From assembly GCA_017544705.1 (NCBI GenBank), contig JAFYDQ010000020.1:1-34218 (forward strand): 34,218 nt of DNA, in the 5' to 3' direction. The stretch comes from Lachnospiraceae bacterium (lineage in GTDB: Bacteria; Bacillota; Clostridia; Lachnospirales; Lachnospiraceae). Shown here in pieces: positions 8,287 to 16,268 of this stretch. The position numbers and the translations under genes are program-made. The notes below the pieces were generated by a model, which had not been told where the DNA came from, made no database searches, and was given only the letters and a program-made list of their open reading frames with translations. Numbering within the stretch: position 1 is the first letter of the stretch; each line of letters starts with the position of its first letter.

Positions 8287-11200
8287 CTATTCCTCCAATA
8301 TCTTCAATATGCCTTCATAATCAAAACGTTCAAAATGATCCTTGATCGTAAAGAATTTCTCCCTGTCGGCTTTCGGGATCGTGTATTCAGACAATTCGTT
8401 AAACGCGGACTCGAGCATGTCATAATTCAGAGACCGCGCCGCATCTCCTATCATATCATAAAAACTCTCCATAATTGAAGCATCAGCTTCCGGTTTTTCT
8501 TCTTCGGCCGGCTCATCCGCCTCAAAATGCGGCCCGAGAAGTTCTTTGAGCGTCGCATATTCGCGCATGATCTCTTCGTGGTGGTTGCGGATGTAATCGA
8601 TGTTGTTCTCCTTGCCGGCAATCTCCAGCAGGTACGCCTCCTCGGCAAAATCCATCGCGCCGATCAGTTTCGCACTGCTCTTCAGTGCATGCACCTTGAT
8701 CGTATAATTGCTCCAGTCTTCCGCCGCAAAATAGGATTCGATCTCATCCTTCCGCTCGTCGATCGCTTCATAAAACACCTTGAAAACGAACTCGAGGGTT
8801 TCCTCGGAGCCGCTGCTCTTCAGCGCGGTCGCCGCGTCGATCCCTGGAATCTGCTCATACCATTTTCCTTCGCCGGGCATGGCTGTGCCGGAAGATGATG
8901 CATCATTTGCAGATGTCTGTACGTCAAAATCACCCGCCGCTGCCACATCAAACAGATCATCCGAAGCCGCCGGCACGCCGTTTGCATCAGCCGCCTGCTC
9001 TGCCTCTTCAAACCCTGCATCAACATCCGCCACCTCAAGCGCTCTGGCAAAGATCGGACCCAGGTTATATGATTTTTCCGTCTTATCCTGATATAGCAGG
9101 CCGAACGCTCCCGGTCCGCAGTTACTCGAGATCGCCGCCGATGCTTTCTGCAGGATGATATGATCAAACTTGTGATGTCTGAGGACTTTTTGGCGGATGC
9201 GCTCAAGTTCCTCCTCCGACATGCTTGCATAAGTGATAAACAAAACCTCCGTATCCGGACGGGCACGAAGCGGCAGCGCATGCCGGATATACTTATCCTG
9301 GCACTGCACGCGCGATCCCATAAAGATCCGGTCCAGCCCGCCCTGCTTGTTTTTGACTTTAATGGACGGTCTGATCCACAGGGTTTTCATGATCGAGTTC
9401 GCAACCTGGCTGATGTGTCCGCTTCTGGTCATGTAGCTCGTGTTGGCCAGAAAGAAGCTGCAGTGCGTCCGTCTCTTAAGTTCTTCGATCTCTGCAATGA
9501 TCTTATCAGCCGGCGTGTTTGCCTGCGCCATTTTGTGCGCCGCAAGAACGATCAGTCCCAGAGAACTCGAGAGACATTCGGTATCGATCACGGTCACGTT
9601 TTCAAAGGATTCCGCCGCTTTGCTTGCTCTTTCGTATTCCAGACTCATCGAAGCGGTCGTGGTCAGGTAGATCACCTGATGCGCTCTGCGCAGGAGATTC
9701 GAGAAGAACTCCGCGTAACTTTCCTCTGTCGGCGCTTCGGAGTGTGCCATCGTATTTTCTTTTTCCATGTAACGGATCAGCTCATCCGATACGAGTTCCT
9801 CGCTGTCGCTGAACACGCCCTGATCGGTGTACACCTGGAAGGGGATCAGCGGGATCTGCAGATCCTGCGTAACGGAATCGGGCAGGTCGCAGACGGAGCC
9901 GGCAGCGATCAGCACCGGGATCTTCCTGCGATAGAACCTTGCCGTGTTCATTTCTTCCGCATTTTCACTGCCGGAACCGGTGCGGATGACTTTTTCTTCG
10001 GGCAGGAATGTGAGCAGGAGTCTTTCAAGCTGCAGGCCGGAAACCGGTTTGACCAGATAGCCGTCAAATCCGCTGTTGTTGTATAATTCCTGGTTCTCGG
10101 AACCCGCATTCGCCGTCAGCACGATGACCGGAGTCTCGACATTTAAGCCGCCGGTCTGCGAACGGATCTGCGTCAGGCATTCGATCCCGTCCATTTCCGG
10201 CATGAGATGATCCATCAAAATCACATCATACCGCGTTGTCAGCGTTCTGCCGAGTGCTTCCTGTCCGCTCATGACCGTGTCGATCATCAGCGCCGTATCA
10301 TGCAGCAGTTTTTTCTCAACCTGCAGGTTCATCTCATTGTCATCAACGATCAAAATCCTGCCTTCCGGCGCAACAAAACTGGACTCGTACTTATTCCGCT
10401 TTGCATTTGTACCATCACTGATAATGCTGATCTCGCCGATCTCGGTCGGGTCGGAGATCTTCTGGTAGAGGCTGACCGTAAACGTGGTTCCCTGCAGATA
10501 AACACTGTTGACGGTGATCTCACCGCCCATCAGTTCCACGAGCATTTTGACGATGGACAGGCCAAGACCTGTACCTTCGATGTAGCGGTTCTTCTCCTGA
10601 TCCACACGTTGGAATGCGTCGAATAAATGCGGCAGGGCTTCCTGTTTGATGCCCATGCCGGTATCGGTTACGGAAATATTGATCAGGATCTGATCCTCGT
10701 TCTTCATCTCCGCTTCCATGTGCAGGGAAACGGAACCTTTTTGCGTGTACTTGACCGCGTTGTTTAAGAGGTTGATCAGGATCTGTTTGATCCGCACCTC
10801 GTCGCCGTAGAGCATCGAAGGCACCTGCGGATCGATATCCACGTGAAAATCAAGGCCCTTTTCCTGTGCCTTGAGCCAGATCATATTGACGATTTCAGAG
10901 ATCACGGCGGAAACGCTGTATTCCACCGGAACGATATCCATGCTTCCTGCCTCGATTTTGGAAAAATCAAGAATATCATTGATCAGGGAGAGCAGCATCT
11001 TACCGGCGCCCTGAATGTTTGTCGCATCTTTGATGATCTCATCCGATGCATCCTCCTGACGAAGGATGATCTCGTTAAGACCTAAGATCGAGTTGATCGG
11101 CGTACGGATCTCATGGCTCATGCTGGAGAAAAAGCGGTTCTGGGAGCGGTTTAATTCTTCAACTTTTTTGGCTTCATCGAGCGCTCTTCTGTTCTCCTCC

Positions 11201-11784
11201 TTAAACAGCCACTCTTCAAACCAAACCATCAGGCAGCATACGAGGCCGACAATGATGATGGAAAGAAGTGAATCCTCATAGAACATCGCGCGCGAATGCT
11301 GCACGACATGTTCCGGATGAAAATACGCATCCAGGTAAAAGCCGATCGATTCGAGTGTTAATACAACCAGCAACACCGGTTTCCACCGGTTGGAAAGTAC
11401 AAGGCCCGTATAGAGGTAGGCGAAAATGATCCACAACACGCCGCCGCCTTCCACGCCGCCGCCAAAATAGAACAAAACCGGCAGCAGTACCAGCACCAGA
11501 CTGATGACGATGATCACGATACCGGCCCGGGTTTTATTGATTTTGACAGATACAAACGTAATGACCGGAACCATGACGATGGTCGTTGCGATCGCGATGA
11601 TCTCAACAATGCTTTCATGATTTAAGATATCCCCGACCAAAGCAAGAATGATGACGAGATCCGTCACGATCGTCAGCAGGATAAATACGCGGTCGCGAAA
11701 GCTCCTGGCGGGGTCTTTTACCAGACCGAACGCTTTGTCATATATTTTTCTGAATGCGGATGCGATTCTTTTGAAAGGATTCAT
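8287..11784 (-). CDS. Hybrid sensor histidine kinase with receiver, DegV-like and HPt domains
   Basis: 1165 residues. Domain order: five or six membrane helices (about 33-190); HisKA with SMSHEIRTPINS (H224); a GHKL ATPase (N-box NLLNNAVKYT, DTGMGI, GTGLGLSIV); receiver about 475-595 (D481/D482, phospho-acceptor D525, K579); a DegV-type domain about 622-900; an acidic Ala-rich linker; and HPt about 975-1090 (VHALKSSAKL, H1032). The DegV assignment rests on VCDLPDSV near its start, TEESYAEFF, TASMSLEYERASKAAESF, VTVIDTECLSSSLGL and CGPGAFGLLY, which follow the order of motifs in DegV/FakB lipid-binding proteins. DegV proteins bind fatty acids, so this kinase may sense or respond to a lipid inside the cell; that is inference. 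The usual His before TGPGA is Asn here (SSNCGPGA). The gene overlaps the upstream kinase by ATGA and is one base from the response regulator. Confidence 0.9.
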   Translation of the reverse strand: MNPFKRIASAFRKIYDKAFGLVKDPARSFRDRVFILLTIVTDLVIILALVGDILNHESIVEIIAIATTIVMVPVITFVSVKINKTRAGIVIIVISLVLVLLPVLFYFGGGVEGGGVLWIIFAYLYTGLVLSNRWKPVLLVVLTLESIGFYLDAYFHPEHVVQHSRAMFYEDSLLSIIIVGLVCCLMVWFEEWLFKEENRRALDEAKKVEELNRSQNRFFSSMSHEIRTPINSILGLNEIILRQEDASDEIIKDATNIQGAGKMLLSLINDILDFSKIEAGSMDIVPVEYSVSAVISEIVNMIWLKAQEKGLDFHVDIDPQVPSMLYGDEVRIKQILINLLNNAVKYTQKGSVSLHMEAEMKNEDQILINISVTDTGMGIKQEALPHLFDAFQRVDQEKNRYIEGTGLGLSIVKMLVELMGGEITVNSVYLQGTTFTVSLYQKISDPTEIGEISIISDGTNAKRNKYESSFVAPEGRILIVDDNEMNLQVEKKLLHDTALMIDTVMSGQEALGRTLTTRYDVILMDHLMPEMDGIECLTQIRSQTGGLNVETPVIVLTANAGSENQELYNNSGFDGYLVKPVSGLQLERLLLTFLPEEKVIRTGSGSENAEEMNTARFYRRKIPVLIAAGSVCDLPDSVTQDLQIPLIPFQVYTDQGVFSDSEELVSDELIRYMEKENTMAHSEAPTEESYAEFFSNLLRRAHQVIYLTTTASMSLEYERASKAAESFENVTVIDTECLSSSLGLIVLAAHKMAQANTPADKIIAEIEELKRRTHCSFFLANTSYMTRSGHISQVANSIMKTLWIRPSIKVKNKQGGLDRIFMGSRVQCQDKYIRHALPLRARPDTEVLFITYASMSEEELERIRQKVLRHHKFDHIILQKASAAISSNCGPGAFGLLYQDKTEKSYNLGPIFARALEVADVDAGFEEAEQAADANGVPAASDDLFDVAAAGDFDVQTSANDASSSGTAMPGEGKWYEQIPGIDAATALKSSGSEETLEFVFKVFYEAIDERKDEIESYFAAEDWSNYTIKVHALKSSAKLIGAMDFAEEAYLLEIAGKENNIDYIRNHHEEIMREYATLKELLGPHFEADEPAEEEKPEADASIMESFYDMIGDAARSLNYDMLESAFNELSEYTIPKADREKFFTIKDHFERFDYEGILKILEE

Positions 11785-13844
11785 AATGACCCTCCTTTCG
11801 GATTCTCTTCATAACTGATCAGTTCTTCCGGCAGCACGCGTTTTAAGACGCGCTCAAAATCCGCGATGTCGATCGGCTTGGCGATAAAGCCGTCAAAACC
11901 TTCCCGGATGAACATCTCCTTGGCGCCGCTGACAACGTTGGCGGTCAGTGCCACGATCACGGTCGTCTTGCCGCTCTTTTTGCCGAGTTCTCTCAGGCGG
12001 TGCATCGCTTCCACACCGTCCATTTCCGGCATCATATGATCCATAAAGATGATATCGTAATCCTTCTGCCCATACTTCTCTAAGGCTTCCTTGCCGCTGC
12101 CGGCCGTTTCGGTGACCATCTTGTAGTCGCGGAACAGCCCCGTTGCCACGATCAGGTTCATGGGCTCATCGTCAACGATCAGCGCACGCACGCCGTCAAA
12201 GACCGGTTTCCTTGCATTCTCGTCAGCCTCAATATCCTCGGCCGTCATTCCTTCATTTAAGATCCTGACAACCGGGAAACCGTAAAGCGGTTTGGGCAGG
12301 ACCTTGATCATGCTGTTACTCCGTTTTACAAAATCGGGATGCACGGAAACGGCGATCACGACGCCTTTGTCCGCCATCTTATCAAAGTAATCCGGATTCT
12401 CTTCGTATTCTTCCTGTCCCATGAAAATATAGGACACTTTTCCTTTTTCCAGCCGGCTTTCGATGTCTGAAATCGTCTCTGCCGGATACAGCGGAACGCC
12501 GAGTCCGTCCGCAAGGTTGATCGCCATGTTGCGGTAGAATTCACGCACCTTCGGCGTCTTGTATTTTTCGCTTCTGACATGGAAGAGGATGTCACCGTCA
12601 ATGTGATTGGTAAGCTTTAAGCACGGCGTCGGATCGACCACCTGCTGCGGGATCGTTAAACGCACGGTTGTGCCGACACCCTTCCTGCTTTCGATTTTGA
12701 CGAAACCGCCCATTCTGTGGGTGAAGCCGTAGATGACCGGGAAGCCGAGACCGATACCGCCCGTGCTCCTGTTGCGTTTGCGGTTGGCCTGGTACATGCC
12801 GAGCGACACGAGTTCCATGTCCTTGCGCGTCATGCCGACGCCCGTGTCTGTGATCTCAATGCAAAGGTTCACGCCGTAATCGCGGGGGATCGTGAACACG
12901 CGGATCCCGACGCCGCCGTGTCTTGTGAATTTCAGTGCATTGCCAAGCAGATGCCGGAAGAGCTTGTGCAGCTTCTTGATATCGCCCTTCATCATTGTCG
13001 GAACGCGCGGATCCAGCTGCACGACCAGTTCCAGATCTTTGTGGCGCTCGTGCAGGCGGAACCCTGCCACGACATCATTGATGAGCGAGGTGCTCATGTA
13101 ATTTTCTTCTTCCAGCAGCACGTCGCCCCGCTTGATCTCCGTATAATCCTGGATGTCCTCAATCTGGCTGGAGAGGCGCAGGCCCGCGTCATGGATCGAG
13201 CGCAGTTCGCCATCCATTCTCTTTTTCATGAGCAGCGTGGACATGCCGTTGACCACGTTGACGGGGGTTCTGAGTTCATGGGAAATATTGGAGAGAAAAT
13301 CCTCCATGTCTTTATCATAGTTTTCGATATCTTCCGCATCCTGTTCCAGTCTGTCTGCCGACTCGAGCCGGTTCTGGATCGTGATCCGGCAGAAGACGTA
13401 GGTCGCAAAAACGATCGCTAAATGAAACAGGATCCTTGCGATCGTGATCACGTCAAAATCACTTGCCCCGCTCAGATGCTTCATATAAACCTGCATCGCC
13501 ATGATCACAACAAATTCGCCAAGGATCAGGTTCATCATCCATTTGTGATCCATCATGGAAAAAAGCGTCAGCAAGAGCGCTGCAACCAACGCCACATCAA
13601 AAAAGCTGGTCTCATGGATGCCGTGGAAAAACGCGACAGCCATGCCGTAGGAGAGATAGAGAACTTCTCTGGCCTGTTCACTTAAGCGCTGCGTGATATG
13701 CATGACCCAGAGCGCGACAACGCCCGCCAAAAGAAGCGGCGAGATCCAGAATTCCCAGCCCATCAGCAGGCTTACTGCGATGTAGCCGAAGGTCGCGATG
13801 GTGATGATGGAGATGATGTAGCGGTCGGTACGTATCCTGTTCAT
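11781..13844 (-). CDS. Hybrid sensor histidine kinase with C-terminal receiver
   Basis: 687 residues. About five or six membrane helices occupy residues 10-155, with no large extracellular loop. A short coiled region leads into HisKA with FLSNISHELRTPVN (H189), then the GHKL ATPase with HLLGNALKFT, ITDTGVGM and GGIGLGFPV. Residues about 415-535 form a further alpha/beta domain without the conserved acids, probably a degenerate receiver. A canonical receiver follows at about 551-675 (D558/D559, phospho-acceptor D602 in FMDHMMPEMDG, Lys in FIAKPID). It is the first gene of the three-gene phosphorelay operon; its stop overlaps the next start by ATGA. The ribosome site is AAGGACAC. A 68-bp palindromic repeat lies in the upstream gap. 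The stimulus is unknown. Confidence 0.92.
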   Translation of the reverse strand: MNRIRTDRYIISIITIATFGYIAVSLLMGWEFWISPLLLAGVVALWVMHITQRLSEQAREVLYLSYGMAVAFFHGIHETSFFDVALVAALLLTLFSMMDHKWMMNLILGEFVVIMAMQVYMKHLSGASDFDVITIARILFHLAIVFATYVFCRITIQNRLESADRLEQDAEDIENYDKDMEDFLSNISHELRTPVNVVNGMSTLLMKKRMDGELRSIHDAGLRLSSQIEDIQDYTEIKRGDVLLEEENYMSTSLINDVVAGFRLHERHKDLELVVQLDPRVPTMMKGDIKKLHKLFRHLLGNALKFTRHGGVGIRVFTIPRDYGVNLCIEITDTGVGMTRKDMELVSLGMYQANRKRNRSTGGIGLGFPVIYGFTHRMGGFVKIESRKGVGTTVRLTIPQQVVDPTPCLKLTNHIDGDILFHVRSEKYKTPKVREFYRNMAINLADGLGVPLYPAETISDIESRLEKGKVSYIFMGQEEYEENPDYFDKMADKGVVIAVSVHPDFVKRSNSMIKVLPKPLYGFPVVRILNEGMTAEDIEADENARKPVFDGVRALIVDDEPMNLIVATGLFRDYKMVTETAGSGKEALEKYGQKDYDIIFMDHMMPEMDGVEAMHRLRELGKKSGKTTVIVALTANVVSGAKEMFIREGFDGFIAKPIDIADFERVLKRVLPEELISYEENPKGGSL

Positions 13845-13876
13845 AGTGTGTCCTTCTTAGTCAATTTATTGCTCAC

Positions 13877-13944
13877 GGATTCCACAAAATGACACTTTGT
13901 CACTCGCTCTTTGACGCTCGTTCCAAAGGTATTTTGCGGAATCC
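13877..13944. repeat. 68-bp imperfect palindrome, family copy A
   Basis: The arms start GGATTCCACAAAATG and end ATTTTGCGGAATCC, pairing over about 21 positions with few mismatches, with a 24-base loop containing CTCTTTGACG. A second copy with the same loop core and arm layout lies at 26562-26630. It fills the gap between dus and the first kinase gene. There is no U-tract, so it is not an ordinary terminator. Confidence 0.7.
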
Positions 13945-13960
13945 TGTTCTCTACATTGTC

Positions 13961-15142
13961 TCAGTAGGGAATCTGCAGGGTGGCCAGGCGGTACTCGCTA
14001 AGCGACTTCGCTTTGCGGATGGCCTTGAGGGCTTTGTCGTACTCCGGGAAGGAGGCGCCAAAGTAGAGCCAGAACTCCTTCATACGCATCACGGCATGCT
14101 CCTCACACTGCATTTCTTCTAAGTATTGTTCTTCCAGTCTTGCGACAAAATCACGGCGGCGCTTAAGTTCTTCCGGCGTTCTGCAGGGTTGCTCTGCCGG
14201 GGTGCCGGCATCCGTTTCTGCCTCGCGCTTGCCTTCCTGCGCGCGCGCTTCTTCCGTGCGGCGTATGTCCGAAATGAGAAACGGGTTCTTCACGATCCCG
14301 CGCCCAAGCATCACGCAGTCCAGCGTCGGGAACAGTTTACATAACTTCTCGTAGTCCTCCACCGTGTGGATCTCTCCATTATAGCAGAGCGGCTGCGGTA
14401 ATTGCGAGAGGGCATATGCAAATGCTTCCATTCTGCACGGTTTGCTGTACTGATCGGCACGCACCCTGGGATGCACGATAATCTCGGAAAACGGATAGTC
14501 CGCATAGATGCGAACGATCTTCTCCCACTCCTTCTCATCCGCCCAGCCGATCCTGGTCTTCAGCGAGATTCGCACCCTTGGGCCCGAGTGGACCATTGGG
14601 GACGGGGTTAGGGGTTCATTTTTGTCGTTTTTGACCCCACAACCCCGTCCCCAAGAGTCCATTTTGGCAAAAAGGCGATCGAGGAAATCATCCATCGCGA
14701 TCAAATCTTTGAAGATCCCGGCGCCGCGGTTTTTCCCCGTAACCGTACCGGACGGGCAGCCGAAGTTTAAGTTGATCTCATCGACGTCCAGGATAGATGC
14801 GATCTCTTCGATCAGGGCGATCACTTTGTCGGCTTCGTTGCCGAGGATCTGCGGCACGAGTGGCGCATGCAGTGGCACGAGCGGCGCATGCAGCGGCACG
14901 AGCGGTGCACCCTGCGCATGGGACTGGGGCAAAACGGGCTGCGTGGCATTTTGAACCCCTAACCCCGTCCCCAAGGTGTCAAAACCCAAGAGGCCAATTT
15001 CGCGTTTTGTCTTGAAATTCAGGTGGTCATTTGCGGAAAGAAACGGCGTGAAATATTTGTCGACATCATGAAAATATGTATCATACGCCTCGCGGAACAC
15101 ATGCCCCGTCACGCCCTCAAGCGGGGCTAAATAAAACCGCAT
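13961..15142 (-). CDS. dus: tRNA-dihydrouridine synthase family protein with repeat-derived insertions
   Basis: The start ATG at 15140-15142 has GGAGG upstream and gives the typical Dus N-terminus MRFYLAPLEGVTGHVFR; 393 residues, longer than usual. Family features include FMN-barrel strands, NFGCPSGTVTGKNRGAG with catalytic C129, SLKTRIGW, CYNGEIHT and VMLGRGIVKNPFL. Dus reduces uridine to dihydrouridine in tRNA using FMN and NAD(P)H. Two stretches look foreign. Residues about 50-93 are encoded by a half palindrome and a 21-bp tandem repeat (PLVPLHA units) ahead of the native VPQILGNEADKV. Residues about 162-189 are encoded by a 73-bp palindrome (NEPLTPSP). Both keep the frame. The gene overlaps fliB by 26 bases and ends the MoxR2 operon. 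Whether the enzyme is still active is unknown, but the catalytic residues remain. Confidence 0.92.
   Translation of the reverse strand: MRFYLAPLEGVTGHVFREAYDTYFHDVDKYFTPFLSANDHLNFKTKREIGLLGFDTLGTGLGVQNATQPVLPQSHAQGAPLVPLHAPLVPLHAPLVPQILGNEADKVIALIEEIASILDVDEINLNFGCPSGTVTGKNRGAGIFKDLIAMDDFLDRLFAKMDSWGRGCGVKNDKNEPLTPSPMVHSGPRVRISLKTRIGWADEKEWEKIVRIYADYPFSEIIVHPRVRADQYSKPCRMEAFAYALSQLPQPLCYNGEIHTVEDYEKLCKLFPTLDCVMLGRGIVKNPFLISDIRRTEEARAQEGKREAETDAGTPAEQPCRTPEELKRRRDFVARLEEQYLEEMQCEEHAVMRMKEFWLYFGASFPEYDKALKAIRKAKSLSEYRLATLQIPY
14589..14661. repeat. Full-length 73-bp palindromic repeat inside dus
   Basis: The left arm (14589-14609) and right arm (14641-14661) are inverted copies that differ at only two positions; the core TTGGGGACGGGGTT is identical in both. 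The centre contains TTCATTTTTGTCGTTTTTGA. It lies fully inside the coding sequence of dus and is translated in frame. Its size and palindromic form resemble REP elements. Confidence 0.8.
14851..14913. repeat. Three tandem 21-bp units in dus
   Basis: Three consecutive 21-base units (14851-14871, 14872-14892, 14893-14913) sharing the GGCACGAG and GGCGCATGCA blocks encode the repeated heptapeptide PLVPLHA. The first unit on the plus strand merges into the native PLVPQIL of Dus, so the array probably arose by duplication of host codons. Confidence 0.85.
14949..14984. repeat. Half copy of the GGGGACGGGGTTAGGGGTT repeat in dus
   Basis: On the minus strand this reads TTGGGGACGGGGTTAGGGGT, identical over 20 bases to one arm of the palindrome at 14589-14661. 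It is flanked by TTTTGA and TCAAAA in inverted orientation. It encodes the LGTGLGVQNA stretch of the first Dus insertion. Confidence 0.75.
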
Positions 15143-16268
15143 GCAGGTATTCCTCCATGGCATTGAGATTGAGGTCGGAGTGCTCCACTTCCCGGACATA
15201 ACGGTAGGCCATCTTCACGCATTCATCCTGCGTGACACTGCCCTGCTTCTGCCAGAGATTCATGATGAATTCTTCGGTAAACAGCTGCGAGATCACGGCA
15301 AGCAGCACCTTCGTGTCGATCCAGTCATCATAGACCGCCCCGCAGAAATACGTATAGATAAAAGTCATGAGATAATTTTCATGGAAGATCGGCCACCATT
15401 TTTCCTGCTCCATGGCCTCCGTAAACGCCTTACGGACTTTCGCGTAATTGGCGCTGCCGCCTGCCAGCATATCCTGCTCGGCATCCAGCACTTCCTGCCA
15501 GTCTTCGCGCATCAGTTCCAGTTTCGAGAACACAGAGAAATTCTCCTGTAAAAATTCATAGCGCTCATAAGGATCAGAAAGATCCGGGATTTCCTCAAGG
15601 TCATCTTCCGCACAGATGGCCTGAAAATCGGAAGCACCGGCATCCGCTTCCGCGCAGATGGCCTGCATGTCCGAAATCCTGTTTTCCTCCACACAGGTCT
15701 GCAGCTGTTTTGCCAGATACAGCATACGCCGCATGCGGTCTGCAAGCGGCATCTCCCGGTTCCGGATGATCTTGTAGAGGACCTCTCTGGCATCCTCCAG
15801 TTCCGTAAATAAGAGAAAATCAAAATCATCGAATTCCTCGATCAGCGGATCGTCATCATCATTTTCCTCGATGTCAAACCGGACGGGCTCCTCGCAGGTT
15901 AAAACGAGCTTTGCCGCAACGGGACAGGAAATCGCAAGCGACCACTCCCGAAGGCCCTCAAATTCCTCCTCATGCCGCGGGTAAAGCGCACAGGTGCGGC
16001 ATAAGTGATTTTCACCCATGTTCAGGACCATGTCGCAAAGATTCTGCTCATTCAGCATGCTGCAGCGTTTCTTGGAATCCTGCTTAAAGCAGCCCTGCTT
16101 CCAGTCAATCCCCTTCTGCAGCCTTTTTGAAAACGAACCCACGTATTGCTCGTAGTGCTCGAGACTGTCGTCATCGATCACGATCTGCCACCCGGCACAG
16201 CAGGTGTCGGGACACTTGTCTGCGGTGCAGGCAAAATCACGAAAGTAATGCGGATAAACAAATCTCAT
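15117..16268 (-). CDS. fliB: Flagellin lysine-N-methylase (FliB-type)
   Basis: 383 residues, start ATG preceded by AAGGAGAA. The N-terminal Cys-rich block is the family signature: FACTADKCPDTCCAGW, then CFKQDSKKRCSML, NLCDMVLNMGENHLCRTC and ALYPR, which probably bind an iron-sulfur cluster. The C-terminal half is helical with HENYLMTFIYTYFCGA. FliB methylates lysines of flagellin in Salmonella; Clostridia carry many homologues near and far from flagellar genes. No flagellar gene is present in this window, so the target is uncertain. A 42-base in-frame duplication encodes the two QAICAE copies (15605-15665). The gene overlaps the phosphopantetheinyl transferase gene by 32 bases and dus by 26, so the three are likely co-translated. 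Confidence 0.85.
   Translation of the reverse strand: MRFVYPHYFRDFACTADKCPDTCCAGWQIVIDDDSLEHYEQYVGSFSKRLQKGIDWKQGCFKQDSKKRCSMLNEQNLCDMVLNMGENHLCRTCALYPRHEEEFEGLREWSLAISCPVAAKLVLTCEEPVRFDIEENDDDDPLIEEFDDFDFLLFTELEDAREVLYKIIRNREMPLADRMRRMLYLAKQLQTCVEENRISDMQAICAEADAGASDFQAICAEDDLEEIPDLSDPYERYEFLQENFSVFSKLELMREDWQEVLDAEQDMLAGGSANYAKVRKAFTEAMEQEKWWPIFHENYLMTFIYTYFCGAVYDDWIDTKVLLAVISQLFTEEFIMNLWQKQGSVTQDECVKMAYRYVREVEHSDLNLNAMEEYLHAVLFSPA

Noticed and set aside
9160..10086. Open frame of 308 codons on the plus strand opposite the DegV-kinase
   Set aside because: It lies across the DegV and receiver domains of the minus-strand kinase; the composition is antisense-like and there is no ribosome site.
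12717..13421. Open frame of 234 codons on the plus strand opposite the first kinase
   Set aside because: It mirrors HisKA and ATPase codons of the kinase; no motif or start signal of its own.
14589..14984. Dus as a disrupted pseudogene
   Set aside because: Both insertions keep the reading frame and the catalytic Cys, FMN-site and C-terminal motifs are intact downstream.
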